DNA of 8,331 bases from Actinomycetota bacterium (GTDB taxonomy: Bacteria; Actinomycetota; Actinomycetes; Nanopelagicales; Nanopelagicaceae), in contig JAQCGQ010000029.1 in the NCBI GenBank assembly GCA_027730465.1, positions 1-8,331 of the forward strand, in the 5' to 3' direction. Positions 1-7,741 of this stretch are shown here, piece after piece. Positions within the stretch are counted from its first letter, which is position 1, and each line of letters opens with the position of its first letter. A program made the position numbers and the translations under genes. The notes under the pieces are model-generated. The model did not search any database, was not told where the DNA came from, and was given only the letters and a program-made list of their open reading frames with translations.

Positions 1-1436
1 TTTGCATATTTAAGATTAACTAATATTGAATCATGAAACATATGAGAGTCCTGCGTGACAACTCCGATACTGCTTCGGAGAGATTTTATTGTGTAATCTC
101 TAATATCACTTCCGTTAATTGAAATAGAACCTTGACTAACGTCATAAAGTCTTGGAATCAAACTACTTATAGTGCTCTTACCGGCACCAGATGGGCCAAC
201 AATCCCAGTTAAGGTTCCAGAGGCTGCTGTGAATGAAATGCCTTTTATCACTTCTCCACTTGAAACTAATTCTGGCTTTGCTGCAATTTCTAGTGAGGCG
301 AATGAGATTTCCTCTGCTTTTGGGTATGTGAATGAAACATTTTCAAATTTTAACTCAATCTTATTGTCAACTAAATCTCTTGCATTACTTCGATTAGTGA
401 CCATTGGCTGAAGATCTAAAACTTCAAAAACTCTTTCAAATGAAACTAGTGCACTCATTACATCTACTCGCACATTCGAGAGAGCAGTAAGTGGGCCATA
501 TAGGCGTGCGAGTAATGCGGTAATCGCTAGTAATGTGCCAACAGTTAATTCCCCACTAATTGCAAGATGCCCGCCAATTCCATATGCCACAGCTGTAGCA
601 ACAGCGGCTATTGAAGTAAGAGCGAGGAAAAATACTCGATTAAGCATTGCAATAGAAATACCAATATCAGCTACCCGACGGGCCTTATCTGCAAACACAT
701 CTTTTTCTTTTTTAGCATCACCGTAGAGTGATACAAGTAGAGCTCCAGATACATTAAAACGCTCAGTCATAGTTGCCGACATTTGAGCATTTAAATCAAA
801 TGATTGCCTTGTATACCCTTGTAGTTTGCGTCCAATCCATTTTGTCGGGATTAAGAAAACCGGCACAAGTATCAAAGAAACAAGTGTGATCTGCCATGAA
901 AGAGTAAGCATTGTTAGTGCTACCAGAATTAAACTAAGCAAGTTACTAATAACACCAGAAAGAGTTGATGTGAACGCTTGCTGGGCTCCTATCACATCTG
1001 AATTTAGCCTTGAGATAAGTGCGCCAGTTTGAGTTCTGGTGAAGAAAGCTATTGATTGTTTTTGCACATGCTCAAAAACTTGCTTGCGCAGATCGTAAAT
1101 TAATCCCTCGCCAATGCGGGATGAGAACCATCGACCTGCCATGCTAAATAAAGCATCTGCAACTGCGATTATTCCCACTGCAAATGCAAGTTTTGTTACT
1201 AAATCAGTGTTTTTTGGGATTACACCTTCGTCAATTAATCTTCGCAGTAGCAATGGTGTAGCAACAATAAGAAATGCGTCAATAACAACTGTAATTAGAA
1301 AAAATGTGAGTGATACTTTATATGGGACTGCAAAACTTACAATTCGCTTTAATGTGCGCGGTTTTAATTTTTGAGTTTTTACTGATTGATCCGCAGTTAA
1401 GGATCTAAAGGACATCCAAGTAGAATGCATTGACAT
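1..1436 (-). CDS. ABC exporter half-transporter (membrane domain fused to ATPase), C-terminus cut off by window edge
   Basis: My reading of the minus strand gives 478 uninterrupted residues from an ATG at 1436, with no stop before the window edge. Residues about 32-330 are a type I exporter membrane domain with hydrophobic segments near 43-63, 83-100, 160-195 and 265-310, including the family-typical stretch FFTRTQTGALISRLNSD at 131-147. The ATPase domain starts near 360, with an A-loop Tyr (371), Walker A GPSGAGKST (414-422) and Q-loop Gln 462. The signature, Walker B and H-loop lie outside the window. Between the A-loop and the first ATPase strands there is an extra segment of about 20 residues (373-396), which I recall from related actinobacterial exporters. 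An AGGG motif at 1444-1447, 7 bases upstream, supports this start; ATGs at 1430 and 1415 are alternatives. It probably works as a dimer in the cytoplasmic membrane; the substrate is unknown. It lies 30 bases behind sufT and may be cotranscribed. Confidence 0.93.
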   Translation of the reverse strand, partial: MSMHSTWMSFRSLTADQSVKTQKLKPRTLKRIVSFAVPYKVSLTFFLITVVIDAFLIVATPLLLRRLIDEGVIPKNTDLVTKLAFAVGIIAVADALFSMAGRWFSSRIGEGLIYDLRKQVFEHVQKQSIAFFTRTQTGALISRLNSDVIGAQQAFTSTLSGVISNLLSLILVALTMLTLSWQITLVSLILVPVFLIPTKWIGRKLQGYTRQSFDLNAQMSATMTERFNVSGALLVSLYGDAKKEKDVFADKARRVADIGISIAMLNRVFFLALTSIAAVATAVAYGIGGHLAISGELTVGTLLAITALLARLYGPLTALSNVRVDVMSALVSFERVFEVLDLQPMVTNRSNARDLVDNKIELKFENVSFTYPKAEEISFASLEIAAKPELVSSGEVIKGISFTAASGTLTGIVGPSGAGKSTISSLIPRLYDVSQGSISINGSDIRDYTIKSLRSSIGVVTQDSHMFHDSILVNLKYA

Positions 1437-1466
1437 AGGAAAACCCTAGCGTGTATTTAGGATGTA

Positions 1467-1778
1467 TTAGACGGTAAAGCCGATCGAGCGTAGTTGTTCA
1501 CGCCCATCATCTGAAATCTTGTTGGGGCCCCAAGGTGGTAACCAAACCCAATTGATTTTAACATCAGAAGTTATATCAGCTAGCACCTGTCGCGTTTGAT
1601 CTTCAATAACATCTTGTAATGGACAAGCAGCTGAAGTTAATGTCATGTCTAAAATTGCAATATTATTTTCATCTAAGCGCATGTCATAAACCAAGCCAAG
1701 ATCAACAACATTTATGCCAAGCTCAGGATCAATTACATCCTTCATCGCCTCTGTGACGTCATCGATAGTGGTGGCCAT
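1467..1778 (-). CDS. sufT: SufT, DUF59/MIP18-family iron-sulfur assembly factor
   Basis: A 103-residue protein made of a single DUF59 (MIP18-like) domain, the usual length for stand-alone members. It shows the family motifs DPELGINVVDLGLVY (residues 17-31), TSAACPL (48-54) with the conserved Cys 52, and the C-terminal PPWGPNKISDDGREQLRSIGF region (80-101). Members encoded in SUF operons are named SufT and help mature iron-sulfur proteins in the cytoplasm; the exact chemistry is not settled. It is the last suf gene, 9 bases after sufU. A TAGGA ribosome-binding motif at 1786-1790 overlaps the sufU stop and sits 7 bases from the ATG, which fixes the start. Assignment is firm from motifs plus context. 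Confidence 0.95.
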   Translation of the reverse strand: MATTIDDVTEAMKDVIDPELGINVVDLGLVYDMRLDENNIAILDMTLTSAACPLQDVIEDQTRQVLADITSDVKINWVWLPPWGPNKISDDGREQLRSIGFTV

Positions 1779-1785
1779 GGGTAAA

Positions 1786-1790
1786 TCCTA
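1786..1790 (-). promoter_or_regulatory. sufT ribosome-binding site overlapping the sufU stop
   Basis: TAGGA on the minus strand, 7 bases before the sufT ATG. Its first three bases are the TAG stop of sufU, so termination on sufU and initiation on sufT are adjacent. This suggests coupled translation. Confidence 0.7.
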
Positions 1791-2222
1791 CGCTATCACT
1801 TGGGTGCTGGCATCTTTAAACGCCATCCAACCAAGCAATGCACATTTAATTCTGGCTGGAAATTTTGATACACCGGCGAAGGCAACACCATCTTCTAACA
1901 ATTGTTCATCCCCCGATGATTTGCCCTTACTCTGCATGAGTTCAACAAATGCGTCTGAAATCACCATAGCTGATTTGTATTCCTTGCCAATTAATAAATC
2001 ACTCATAACTGAAGCGCTGGCCATAGATATTGAACATCCCACACCGTCCCAGGAGATATCTTTGACAACCTGCCCATCCATAATTAAATTTAGTGTTACC
2101 TCATCACCACAACTTGGGTTGTTGTGATGAACTTGAATATCTTTCGCGGCAGATAAACCTTTATGAAGTGGCTTTCGATAATGATCAAGAATTACCTCTT
2201 GATAAAGAGAATCTAACTCCAT
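1788..2222 (-). CDS. sufU: SufU, sulfur acceptor / Fe-S assembly protein
   Basis: A 144-residue IscU/SufU-fold protein. Visible motifs are the N-terminal LYQEVILDHYRKP (6-18), NPSCGDE with Cys 38 and Asp 40, DGVGCSIS with Cys 63, and FPARIKCALLGW with Cys 127. These four residues match the zinc site of SufU. The longer stretch between Cys 63 and Cys 127, compared with IscU, and the absence of the IscU scaffold LPPVK motif indicate SufU rather than IscU. In Gram-positive systems SufU takes the persulfide sulfur from SufS and stimulates its activity. Its ATG overlaps the sufS stop by one base (TAATG), so the two partner proteins are probably made by coupled translation. No sufE or sufA is seen in the window, consistent with the SufU-type pathway. 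Confidence 0.97.
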   Translation of the reverse strand: MELDSLYQEVILDHYRKPLHKGLSAAKDIQVHHNNPSCGDEVTLNLIMDGQVVKDISWDGVGCSISMASASVMSDLLIGKEYKSAMVISDAFVELMQSKGKSSGDEQLLEDGVAFAGVSKFPARIKCALLGWMAFKDASTQVIA

Positions 2223-3469
2223 TACTTGCCAACCTTAAAATACTCTTTAACCTTCTTAATACCTGCTAGTAGGTCATTGACATCTTCAGAGTCGTTATAT
2301 AAATGAAATGAAGCTCTAGTAGTTCCAACCAAATTTAATCTCTTCATGAGCGGCCATGCGCAGTGATGTCCAGTTCTAACAGCAATCCCATACTGATCAA
2401 GTACCTGACCAACATCATGTGGGTGTACGCCATCTACGGTAAATGAAACTACTCCCCCTCTATCTTTCATATCTTTCGGCCCAATTACATTTACACCAGA
2501 TATCTCAGAAAGGCCATCAAGTAGTTGCCTAGTCAACTCTTGTTCGTGTTCGGCAATATTTTTCATACCGATTACATTCAAATAATCAATGGCAGCTGAA
2601 AGTCCAACTGCTTGCGCCATATTTGGTACACCTGCTTCAAATTTTCTGGGTGCTTTTGCCCAAGTTGCACTCTCCATTGTTACTGAATCAACCATTGAGC
2701 CCCCGAAAAGTGCCGGCTCAATTTTTTCTAAAATTTCAGATTTGCCCCAGAGGATTCCTATACCGGTTGGTCCTAATGTTTTATGACCGGAGAAGGCAAG
2801 AAAATCAACATCTAATTTCTTAACATCAATAGCAAAATGTGGGGCTGATTGACAAGCATCTAACACGACAACAGCTCCTACCTTATGAGCTGCCTTTACA
2901 ATTTCTTGAAGGAGAATAATTGTTCCAAAAACATTTGATTGGTGAGTGATTGCAACTATTTTAGTTCGCTTATTTATTATTTGATCAATATTTGATAAAT
3001 CCAGCCTGCCATCATCTGTGATTGAAAACCAAACTAATTTAGCACCTGTACGCTTAGCAAGCTGTTGCCAAGGAATTAGGTTGGCATGGTGTTCCATCTG
3101 TGAAACTACAATTTCATCCCCACTTTTCACATTAAATCTTGAATCTGGGTTCCCTAGTGAATAAGCGATCATATTTAGCGACTCAGTAGCACTTTTAGTA
3201 AAAATAACTTCATCAGTTTTAGCACCTAAAAACTTTGCTAAATTTTCGCGCGCTCCCTCATAGGCCTCTGAGGCCTCTTCAGCTAAAAGATGTGCCCCTC
3301 TATGAACAGCTGAATTAATGGTCCGATAAAAATCAGATTCAGCCTTAATTACTGATTCAGGTTTTTGTGAAGTGGCACCACTGTCTAAGTAAATTAATCG
3401 ATTTCCACCTCGCACCTTTCGGGCAAGAACAGGAAAATCTTTTTTATACTTAGATAAATCAACACTCAT
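2222..3469 (-). CDS. sufS: SufS, group II PLP-dependent cysteine desulfurase
   Basis: A 415-residue class V aminotransferase-fold enzyme that converts cysteine to alanine and holds the sulfur as a persulfide for SufU. Seen in the sequence: N-terminal YLDSGATSQKP (27-37), the cofactor-stacking region MEHHANLIPWQ (125-135), DACQSAPH (204-211) with cofactor-binding Asp 204, the Schiff-base lysine Lys 230 in FSGHKTLGPTG, and the catalytic Cys 370 in RTGHHCAWP. The short RxGHHC loop is the group II (SufS) form, unlike the longer loop of IscS/NifS. Arg 385 (TTRASF) is the expected substrate carboxylate contact. Length is normal. The start follows the sufC stop by 4 bases. I see no close ribosome-binding motif (GGAG lies over 20 bases upstream), so coupling to sufC is likely. 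Confidence 0.98.
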   Translation of the reverse strand: MSVDLSKYKKDFPVLARKVRGGNRLIYLDSGATSQKPESVIKAESDFYRTINSAVHRGAHLLAEEASEAYEGARENLAKFLGAKTDEVIFTKSATESLNMIAYSLGNPDSRFNVKSGDEIVVSQMEHHANLIPWQQLAKRTGAKLVWFSITDDGRLDLSNIDQIINKRTKIVAITHQSNVFGTIILLQEIVKAAHKVGAVVVLDACQSAPHFAIDVKKLDVDFLAFSGHKTLGPTGIGILWGKSEILEKIEPALFGGSMVDSVTMESATWAKAPRKFEAGVPNMAQAVGLSAAIDYLNVIGMKNIAEHEQELTRQLLDGLSEISGVNVIGPKDMKDRGGVVSFTVDGVHPHDVGQVLDQYGIAVRTGHHCAWPLMKRLNLVGTTRASFHLYNDSEDVNDLLAGIKKVKEYFKVGK

Positions 3470-3473
3470 TTGT

Positions 3474-4226
3474 TTACGCAGTTATGTACTCCGCGTAACC
3501 CTTCTCTTCAAGTTTGTCAGCCAACTCTGGCCCACCCTCTTCAACAATCTTTCCGTTAGCAAAAACGTGCACAAAATCTGGTTTTATATAACGAAGAATT
3601 CTTGTGTAGTGGGTAATTAACATGACACCAAGATCTGAGCCATCCTTAACTCGATTAACTCCCTCTGAAACAATTCGGAGTGCATCAACATCAAGACCTG
3701 AATCTGTCTCATCAAGAATTGCAATCTTTGGCTTTAATAACTCCATTTGTAAAATCTCATGGCGCTTTTTCTCGCCTCCAGAAAAACCTTCATTTACATT
3801 TCGCTCAGAGAAAGCGGTGTCAATATTTAATGAAGTCATTGCAGCTTTGACTTCCCCCACCCAGGTACGAACCTTTGGTGCTTCACCTCTGATTGCAGTT
3901 ACAGCGGTTCGAAGAAAATTTGAAACAGATACTCCAGGTACCTCCACGGGATATTGCATTGCTAAAAATAATCCAGCCTTTGCACGTTCATCAACACTCA
4001 TTTCAAGCACATCTGCACCATCTAAAGTTACAGACCCACCAGTAATTAAATATTTTGGATGTCCAGCAATTGAATACGCCAAAGTTGATTTACCAGAACC
4101 ATTTGGTCCCATAATTGCATGGGTTTCACCGCTCCGTACTGTTAGATCTACTCCCCGAAGAATTTCTTTATTCCCAGCCTCAGTAATAACACTAACCTGT
4201 AAATTCTTTATCTCAAGTACGCTCAT
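3474..4226 (-). CDS. sufC: SufC, ATPase of the SufBCD scaffold complex
   Basis: A 250-residue soluble ABC-type ATPase with no membrane segments. Motifs in order: Walker A GPNGSGKST (40-48), Q-loop Gln 91 in AMQYPVEVPGVS, signature GFSGGEKKR (147-155), Walker B IAILDETDSGLD (168-179) with Glu 173, and H-loop His 206 in ITHYTRIL. The YPVEVPGVS and ETDSGLD wording is characteristic of SufC rather than transport ATPases. In the complex, ATP binding drives SufC dimerisation and rearranges SufB-SufD for cluster assembly. Length is normal. A strong AAAGGAG ribosome-binding site precedes the ATG, consistent with high translation. It lies 9 bases after the Rieske gene. Confidence 0.98.
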   Translation of the reverse strand: MSVLEIKNLQVSVITEAGNKEILRGVDLTVRSGETHAIMGPNGSGKSTLAYSIAGHPKYLITGGSVTLDGADVLEMSVDERAKAGLFLAMQYPVEVPGVSVSNFLRTAVTAIRGEAPKVRTWVGEVKAAMTSLNIDTAFSERNVNEGFSGGEKKRHEILQMELLKPKIAILDETDSGLDVDALRIVSEGVNRVKDGSDLGVMLITHYTRILRYIKPDFVHVFANGKIVEEGGPELADKLEEKGYAEYITA

Positions 4227-4230
4227 TTTT

Positions 4231-4237
4231 CTCCTTT
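4231..4237 (-). promoter_or_regulatory. Strong sufC ribosome-binding site overlapping the Rieske gene stop
   Basis: AAAGGAG on the minus strand, 4 bases before the sufC ATG, overlapping the TAA stop of the preceding gene. It is one of the best matches to the Shine-Dalgarno consensus in the operon. It would let sufC be translated at a higher level than its one-base-overlap neighbours. Confidence 0.75.
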
Positions 4238-4529
4238 AGTTGATTACTACCTGATTGCCATTACGTTTTACTGAAAAAGTTTTAAGGGCTGAAGTTGCAG
4301 GTGGAGTTAATGCTTCACCAGTTCTTAAATCAAACTCAGCGCCGTGTAACCAACACTCTATTTTGGTGCCAGTTATCTCACCTTCAGATAATGAGGCCTC
4401 TGAGTGTGTGCAAGTATCCTCAATCGCAAATACTTCTTCGCCCACTCTGGCAACACAAACTGCTACACCATTGTGATCAATAGCAACTGGCTTACCCTCA
4501 ACTAATGAATCAAAAGCTAACTCACTCAC
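4236..4529 (-). CDS. Rieske-type [2Fe-2S] ferredoxin inside the suf operon
   Basis: A 97-residue protein consisting of one Rieske domain. The cluster ligands are plain: CTH at 40-42 and CWLHG at 59-63, giving C-x-H-x16-C-x2-H. There is no membrane segment or signal peptide, so it should be a cytoplasmic soluble ferredoxin like those that serve ring-hydroxylating dioxygenases or the NirD subunit of nitrite reductase. No oxygenase gene is near. The start is GTG, sharing one base with the sufD stop (TAGTG), with an AGGTGA motif just upstream. Similar small Rieske proteins are, from memory, found between sufD and sufC in many actinobacterial operons, where they are often annotated as non-heme iron ferredoxin. 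A role in electron supply to cluster assembly is inference. Confidence 0.95.
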   Translation of the reverse strand: MSELAFDSLVEGKPVAIDHNGVAVCVARVGEEVFAIEDTCTHSEASLSEGEITGTKIECWLHGAEFDLRTGEALTPPATSALKTFSVKRNGNQVVIN

Positions 4530-5614
4530 TATTCACCTGCCTTTGCAAGTTCATCATCAATTCTTTTCATTAATCGCTCTTCTAAATCTTCGTTTTTTAA
4601 CTTATTAATAATTTCAGCAAAAAACCCACGAATTACTAAACGCCGTGCAATATCTGCTGGTATGCCTCGAGATTGCAAATAGAAAAGCTGTTCATCATCA
4701 AATCGTCCAGTTGTGCTGGCATGGCCGGCGCCAACAATCTCACCGGTTTCAATTTCTAGATTTGGGACAGAATCTGCTCTAGCTCCATCGCTAAGTAATA
4801 GGTTTCGGTTTAATTCATATGTGTCTGTGCCTTCTGCGCCCTTATGGATAAAAACATCACCAATCCAAACAGTTCGTGCTTGATCACCAGAAAGTGCACC
4901 TTTGTAATTAACTCTAGATTTAGCATTTGCCACATTATGGTTTACATGGATTCGATGCTCGAGGTGTTGACCATCAGTTGCAAAATAGATCCCGTTTAAT
5001 TCAGCAGAAGAACCAGGCCCTGTGAACTCAACAGTTGGATTAAGCCTGACAACTGAACCACCAACTGAAATAACAAAGGAAATAAATTGAGCATCTTTAC
5101 TTATAATCGCATGGTGTTGGCCTAGATGAACAGCACTTCGATCCCACTCCTGAAGAGAAATAAACTTCAGTGAAGCACCAGCTTCTAAGGTGATTTCAAT
5201 TTCTTCACCAATCTGACCAGAACCAATATTTTCAATAATTACCGTAGATCGACTGTTTACCCCGGCTTGAATTACCAATTTGCTTAGCTCAGCAGATGGG
5301 CCACATGATCTCTTTAGATGAATAGGTTGTGCAACCTCAGAATCTTTTTCAATTCTAAGTAATGAGATTTGCTTTACATTCTCCCGGATTCTATTTGTGA
5401 CAATATCATTTGAATCATAAGCAGGCGGTAATTCAGAATCTGCAACTACCGTCAAACTTACCCCTCTAGGAAGTGCCCCATTAGCTGTTAAAGAAACATT
5501 ATCCTTAACTAAACTAGATAGGTCATGTAGGCCAGCTAACCGTTTAAGCGGTGTAAAGCGCCATGCCTCTTCTCTGCCAGTTGGGGTTAGGTAATTAGTT
5601 GTTAATAAACTCAT
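4529..5614 (-). CDS. sufD: SufD, scaffold subunit of the SufBCD complex
   Basis: A 361-residue SufB/SufD-family beta-helix protein, paralogous to SufB. The N-terminus TPTGREEAWRFTPL (10-23) is the SufD hallmark. The C-terminus has GEIVGAGHASTTGRFDDEQLF (from 291), with His 298 in the place of the His proposed as a cluster ligand at the SufB-SufD interface, followed by LQSRGIPADIARRLVIRGFF (313-332). At 361 residues it is slightly shorter than the roughly 390-420 I recall for larger homologues, with no sign of a break. SufD pairs with SufB and SufC to form the assembly scaffold and is linked to iron entry in the family. Its ATG overlaps the sufB stop by one base (TAATG), fitting equimolar production. 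Confidence 0.97.
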   Translation of the reverse strand: MSLLTTNYLTPTGREEAWRFTPLKRLAGLHDLSSLVKDNVSLTANGALPRGVSLTVVADSELPPAYDSNDIVTNRIRENVKQISLLRIEKDSEVAQPIHLKRSCGPSAELSKLVIQAGVNSRSTVIIENIGSGQIGEEIEITLEAGASLKFISLQEWDRSAVHLGQHHAIISKDAQFISFVISVGGSVVRLNPTVEFTGPGSSAELNGIYFATDGQHLEHRIHVNHNVANAKSRVNYKGALSGDQARTVWIGDVFIHKGAEGTDTYELNRNLLLSDGARADSVPNLEIETGEIVGAGHASTTGRFDDEQLFYLQSRGIPADIARRLVIRGFFAEIINKLKNEDLEERLMKRIDDELAKAGE

Positions 5615-7026
5615 TAACCAACTGCACCTTCCATTTGAAGCTCAATTAATCGGTTTAGCTCTAGCGCATACTCCATTGGGAGTTCTTTTGCGATTGGCTC
5701 AATAAAGCCACGTACGATCATCGCCATTGCCTCATCTTCACCAAGGCCACGTGACATTAAATAAAAGAGTTGATCATCACTAATTCTAGAAACAGTTGCT
5801 TCATGTCCCATTGAAACATCATCTTCGCGGACATCAACATACGGATATGTATCAGAGCGAGAAATATTATCGATTAGTAATGCATCACACTTAACAGTAC
5901 TTTTTGAATGATGAGCACCCTCTTCAACTTTAATTAAACCACGGTATGAGGTACGACCGCCACCTCGTGCTACTGATTTAGAGATAATTGTTGAAGATGT
6001 ATAAGGAGCCGCATGAACCATCTTGGCGCCAGCATCTTGATGTTGTCCTTCACCTGCAAATGCAATAGAAAGTGTCTCACCTTTAGAGTGTGGACCCATC
6101 AGCATTACAGCTGGATACTTCATCGTCACTTTGGATCCAATATTTCCATCGATCCACTCCATTGTTGCACCCTCAGCACATGTTGCTCGCTTGGTCACTA
6201 AGTTATAAACATTGTTAGACCAGTTTTGAATTGTTGTGTATCGAACACGGGCATTCTTTTTCACAATGATCTCAACCACTGCTGAGTGGAGTGAATCTGA
6301 TGAGTAAACCGGAGCAGTACATCCTTCAACATAATGAACATATGAATCTTCATCAGCGATAATTAAGGTTCGCTCAAATTGACCCATGTTTTCAGTATTG
6401 ATTCGGAAGTAGGCTTGCAATGGAATGTCTACCTTTACACCCTTTGGTATATAGATAAATGAGCCACCAGACCAAACTGATGTATTAAGGGCCGCAAACT
6501 TATTATCGCCCACTGGAATTACAGTGCCGAAATACTCTTTAAAAAGATCTTCATGCGTGCGAAGTGCGGTATCGGTATCAAGGAATAAAACTCCTTGTTT
6601 TTCTAGATCTTCTCGAATGGAGTGGTAAACCACCTCTGACTCATACTGAGCTGCTACACCTGCAACTAAACGTTTTTTCTCTGCCTCTGGAATGCCAAGG
6701 CGGTCATAGGTATTTTTAATATCATCAGGTAGGTCTTCCCAAGAGGTTGCTTGCTTCTCAGTTGAGCGAACAAAGTATTTAATAGTGTCAAAGAAAATGC
6801 CACTTAGATCCGAACCCCAGCTTGGCATTGGTTTCTTATCAAATAACGATAATCCTTTAAGCCTTAGATCTAACATCCATTGCGGTTCATTCTTTTTTGA
6901 AGAAATATCACGCACAACCTCTTCATTTAGACCACGACGACTATTTGAACCTGCATCTGTTTTATCTGCCCAGCCGTACTCATACTTACCAATACCATCT
7001 AACTCTGGGTGCGCGATTTGGGTCAT
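5614..7026 (-). CDS. sufB: SufB, main Fe-S scaffold subunit of the SufBCD complex
   Basis: A 470-residue SufB, the typical intein-free length. Conserved stretches include [14 protein letters not shown] (46-59), [17 protein letters not shown] (183-199), [16 protein letters not shown] (232-247) with Cys 236, and [20 protein letters not shown] (379-398). Cys 380 there corresponds to the essential cluster-site cysteine of the family, and Glu 409 in [19 protein letters not shown] is the other interface residue. The nascent cluster is built between SufB and SufD. A strong AAGGAG at 7034-7039, 7 bases upstream, supports the ATG, which overlaps the sufR stop by one base (TAATG). Mycobacterial SufB proteins often carry an intein; none is present here. 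Confidence 0.98.
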   Translation of the reverse strand: MTQIAHPELDGIGKYEYGWADKTDAGSNSRRGLNEEVVRDISSKKNEPQWMLDLRLKGLSLFDKKPMPSWGSDLSGIFFDTIKYFVRSTEKQATSWEDLPDDIKNTYDRLGIPEAEKKRLVAGVAAQYESEVVYHSIREDLEKQGVLFLDTDTALRTHEDLFKEYFGTVIPVGDNKFAALNTSVWSGGSFIYIPKGVKVDIPLQAYFRINTENMGQFERTLIIADEDSYVHYVEGCTAPVYSSDSLHSAVVEIIVKKNARVRYTTIQNWSNNVYNLVTKRATCAEGATMEWIDGNIGSKVTMKYPAVMLMGPHSKGETLSIAFAGEGQHQDAGAKMVHAAPYTSSTIISKSVARGGGRTSYRGLIKVEEGAHHSKSTVKCDALLIDNISRSDTYPYVDVREDDVSMGHEATVSRISDDQLFYLMSRGLGEDEAMAMIVRGFIEPIAKELPMEYALELNRLIELQMEGAVG

Positions 7027-7712
7027 TAGCGTGCTCCTTCTTTTACTTTAGTTTTTCTGGTTTGGGAAATATTTGCGGGAATAAACGTTGTGCAAACTCC
7101 ATCTCCATGAGCGATGGTTGCAAGTCGCTGAACATGAGTGCCAAGAATTTCCGAAAAGGCAGCAGTCTCTGCCTCACATAGTTGTGGAAATTCAGATGCA
7201 ACGTGAGCAATTGGGCAGTGGTGCTGGCAAATCTCTTCACCATTTCCCATTTTGTCTGTAGTTGCTGAATACCCCTCTTTAGTTAATAGCTTTGCAAGTG
7301 CCTTAGATTTTTCTGAGATCGATTTACTTGAACTTTTAATTTGTTCACCTTTTCGCACAAACTCATTGGCCCGACTTTGTGCAAACTCGTCTACTAAATG
7401 TGAGCCATTTTTACTTGCCATAAACTTAAGAGCGGCAACTGCTAAGTCATCATAGGAATGTTCAAATTTTTCGCGCCCACTATCTGTCATTACAAAAACT
7501 TTTGATGGTCTACCTCGACCGCGCACTACTCGACTTTGATATGGCTCTCGCGCAGTAAGCACGCCTTCTGCAATTAAAGATTCTAAGTGCCGGCGAATTC
7601 CAGTCGGTGTTATTGATAGTTTTTCAGCAAGATCAACTGCACTGGCAGGACCGCCCTCTAGGATCGATCGGGCGACCTGATCACGGGTCTTATCTGGCTC
7701 ACTCTTTTTCAC
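7026..7712 (-). CDS. sufR: SufR, Fe-S-sensing transcriptional regulator of the suf operon
   Basis: A 228-residue regulator from the GTG at 7712. A winged helix-turn-helix spans roughly residues 9-80: [20 protein letters not shown], then [15 protein letters not shown] as the recognition part, then the wing [18 protein letters not shown]. The C-terminal half carries four cysteines at 162, 166, 179 and 207 (C-x3-C-x12-C-x27-C), matching the cluster-binding region of SufR. In the family, SufR holding a cluster represses the operon, and loss of the cluster relieves it. It is first in the operon and overlaps sufB by one base, so it likely controls itself. The start is uncertain. The frame stays open upstream to TTG codons at 7748 and 7811, but GTG 7712 leaves a short tail before the DNA-binding domain, as is usual. 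No Shine-Dalgarno motif is well placed for it. Confidence 0.93.
   Translation of the reverse strand: MKKSEPDKTRDQVARSILEGGPASAVDLAEKLSITPTGIRRHLESLIAEGVLTAREPYQSRVVRGRGRPSKVFVMTDSGREKFEHSYDDLAVAALKFMASKNGSHLVDEFAQSRANEFVRKGEQIKSSSKSISEKSKALAKLLTKEGYSATTDKMGNGEEICQHHCPIAHVASEFPQLCEAETAAFSEILGTHVQRLATIAHGDGVCTTFIPANISQTRKTKVKEGAR
7034..7039 (-). promoter_or_regulatory. sufB ribosome-binding site inside the end of sufR
   Basis: AAGGAG on the minus strand within the last codons of sufR, 7 bases before the sufB ATG. It confirms the sufB start and indicates sufB can be initiated strongly even if sufR is translated weakly. Confidence 0.75.
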
Positions 7713-7722
7713 AACATAATTG

Positions 7723-7741
7723 TTGCGTAATTCCTGCGCAA
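7723..7741. promoter_or_regulatory. Candidate regulator operator: inverted repeat TTGCG-N9-CGCAA
   Basis: A perfect 5-base inverted repeat with 9-base spacing lies 11-29 bases upstream of the chosen sufR start, in the only intergenic region of the window. The position suits autoregulation by SufR. On the minus strand the same bases hold TTGCGC, 17 bases before TATGTT (7713-7718), a weak sigma-70-like promoter. If that promoter were used, transcription would begin near 7706, downstream of GTG 7712, which conflicts with the chosen start. A 5-base repeat can occur by chance, so this is a candidate only. Confidence 0.3.

Noticed and set aside
172..1374. Four short plus-strand open frames
   Set aside because: They lie opposite the ABC exporter gene, which is open over this whole stretch with clear domain motifs on the minus strand.
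1437..1466. Possible terminator between sufT and the ABC gene
   Set aside because: Only 4-base complementary runs (CCTA/TAGG) are present, with no stable stem or T-run.
1522..1533. Perfect 12-base palindrome TTGGGGCCCCAA
   Set aside because: It encodes the conserved Trp-Gly-Pro of the SufT PPWGPN motif, so protein constraint explains it.
1714..2127. 137-residue plus-strand open frame opposite sufU
   Set aside because: It is the reverse-strand shadow of sufU and the sufT start, with no recognisable domain and no convincing start context.
3622..4239. 205-residue plus-strand open frame opposite sufC
   Set aside because: It is antisense to a motif-complete sufC, its translation is low-complexity Ser/Thr/Pro-rich, and it resembles no family I know. 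It is a shadow frame.
5614..7026. Intein in SufB, as in some mycobacteria
   Set aside because: The protein is 470 residues and collinear with standard SufB, with no insertion or splice-junction motifs.
7043..7243. 66-residue minus-strand open frame overlapping sufR
   Set aside because: It is an alternate frame within the cysteine-rich end of sufR, with no domain features.
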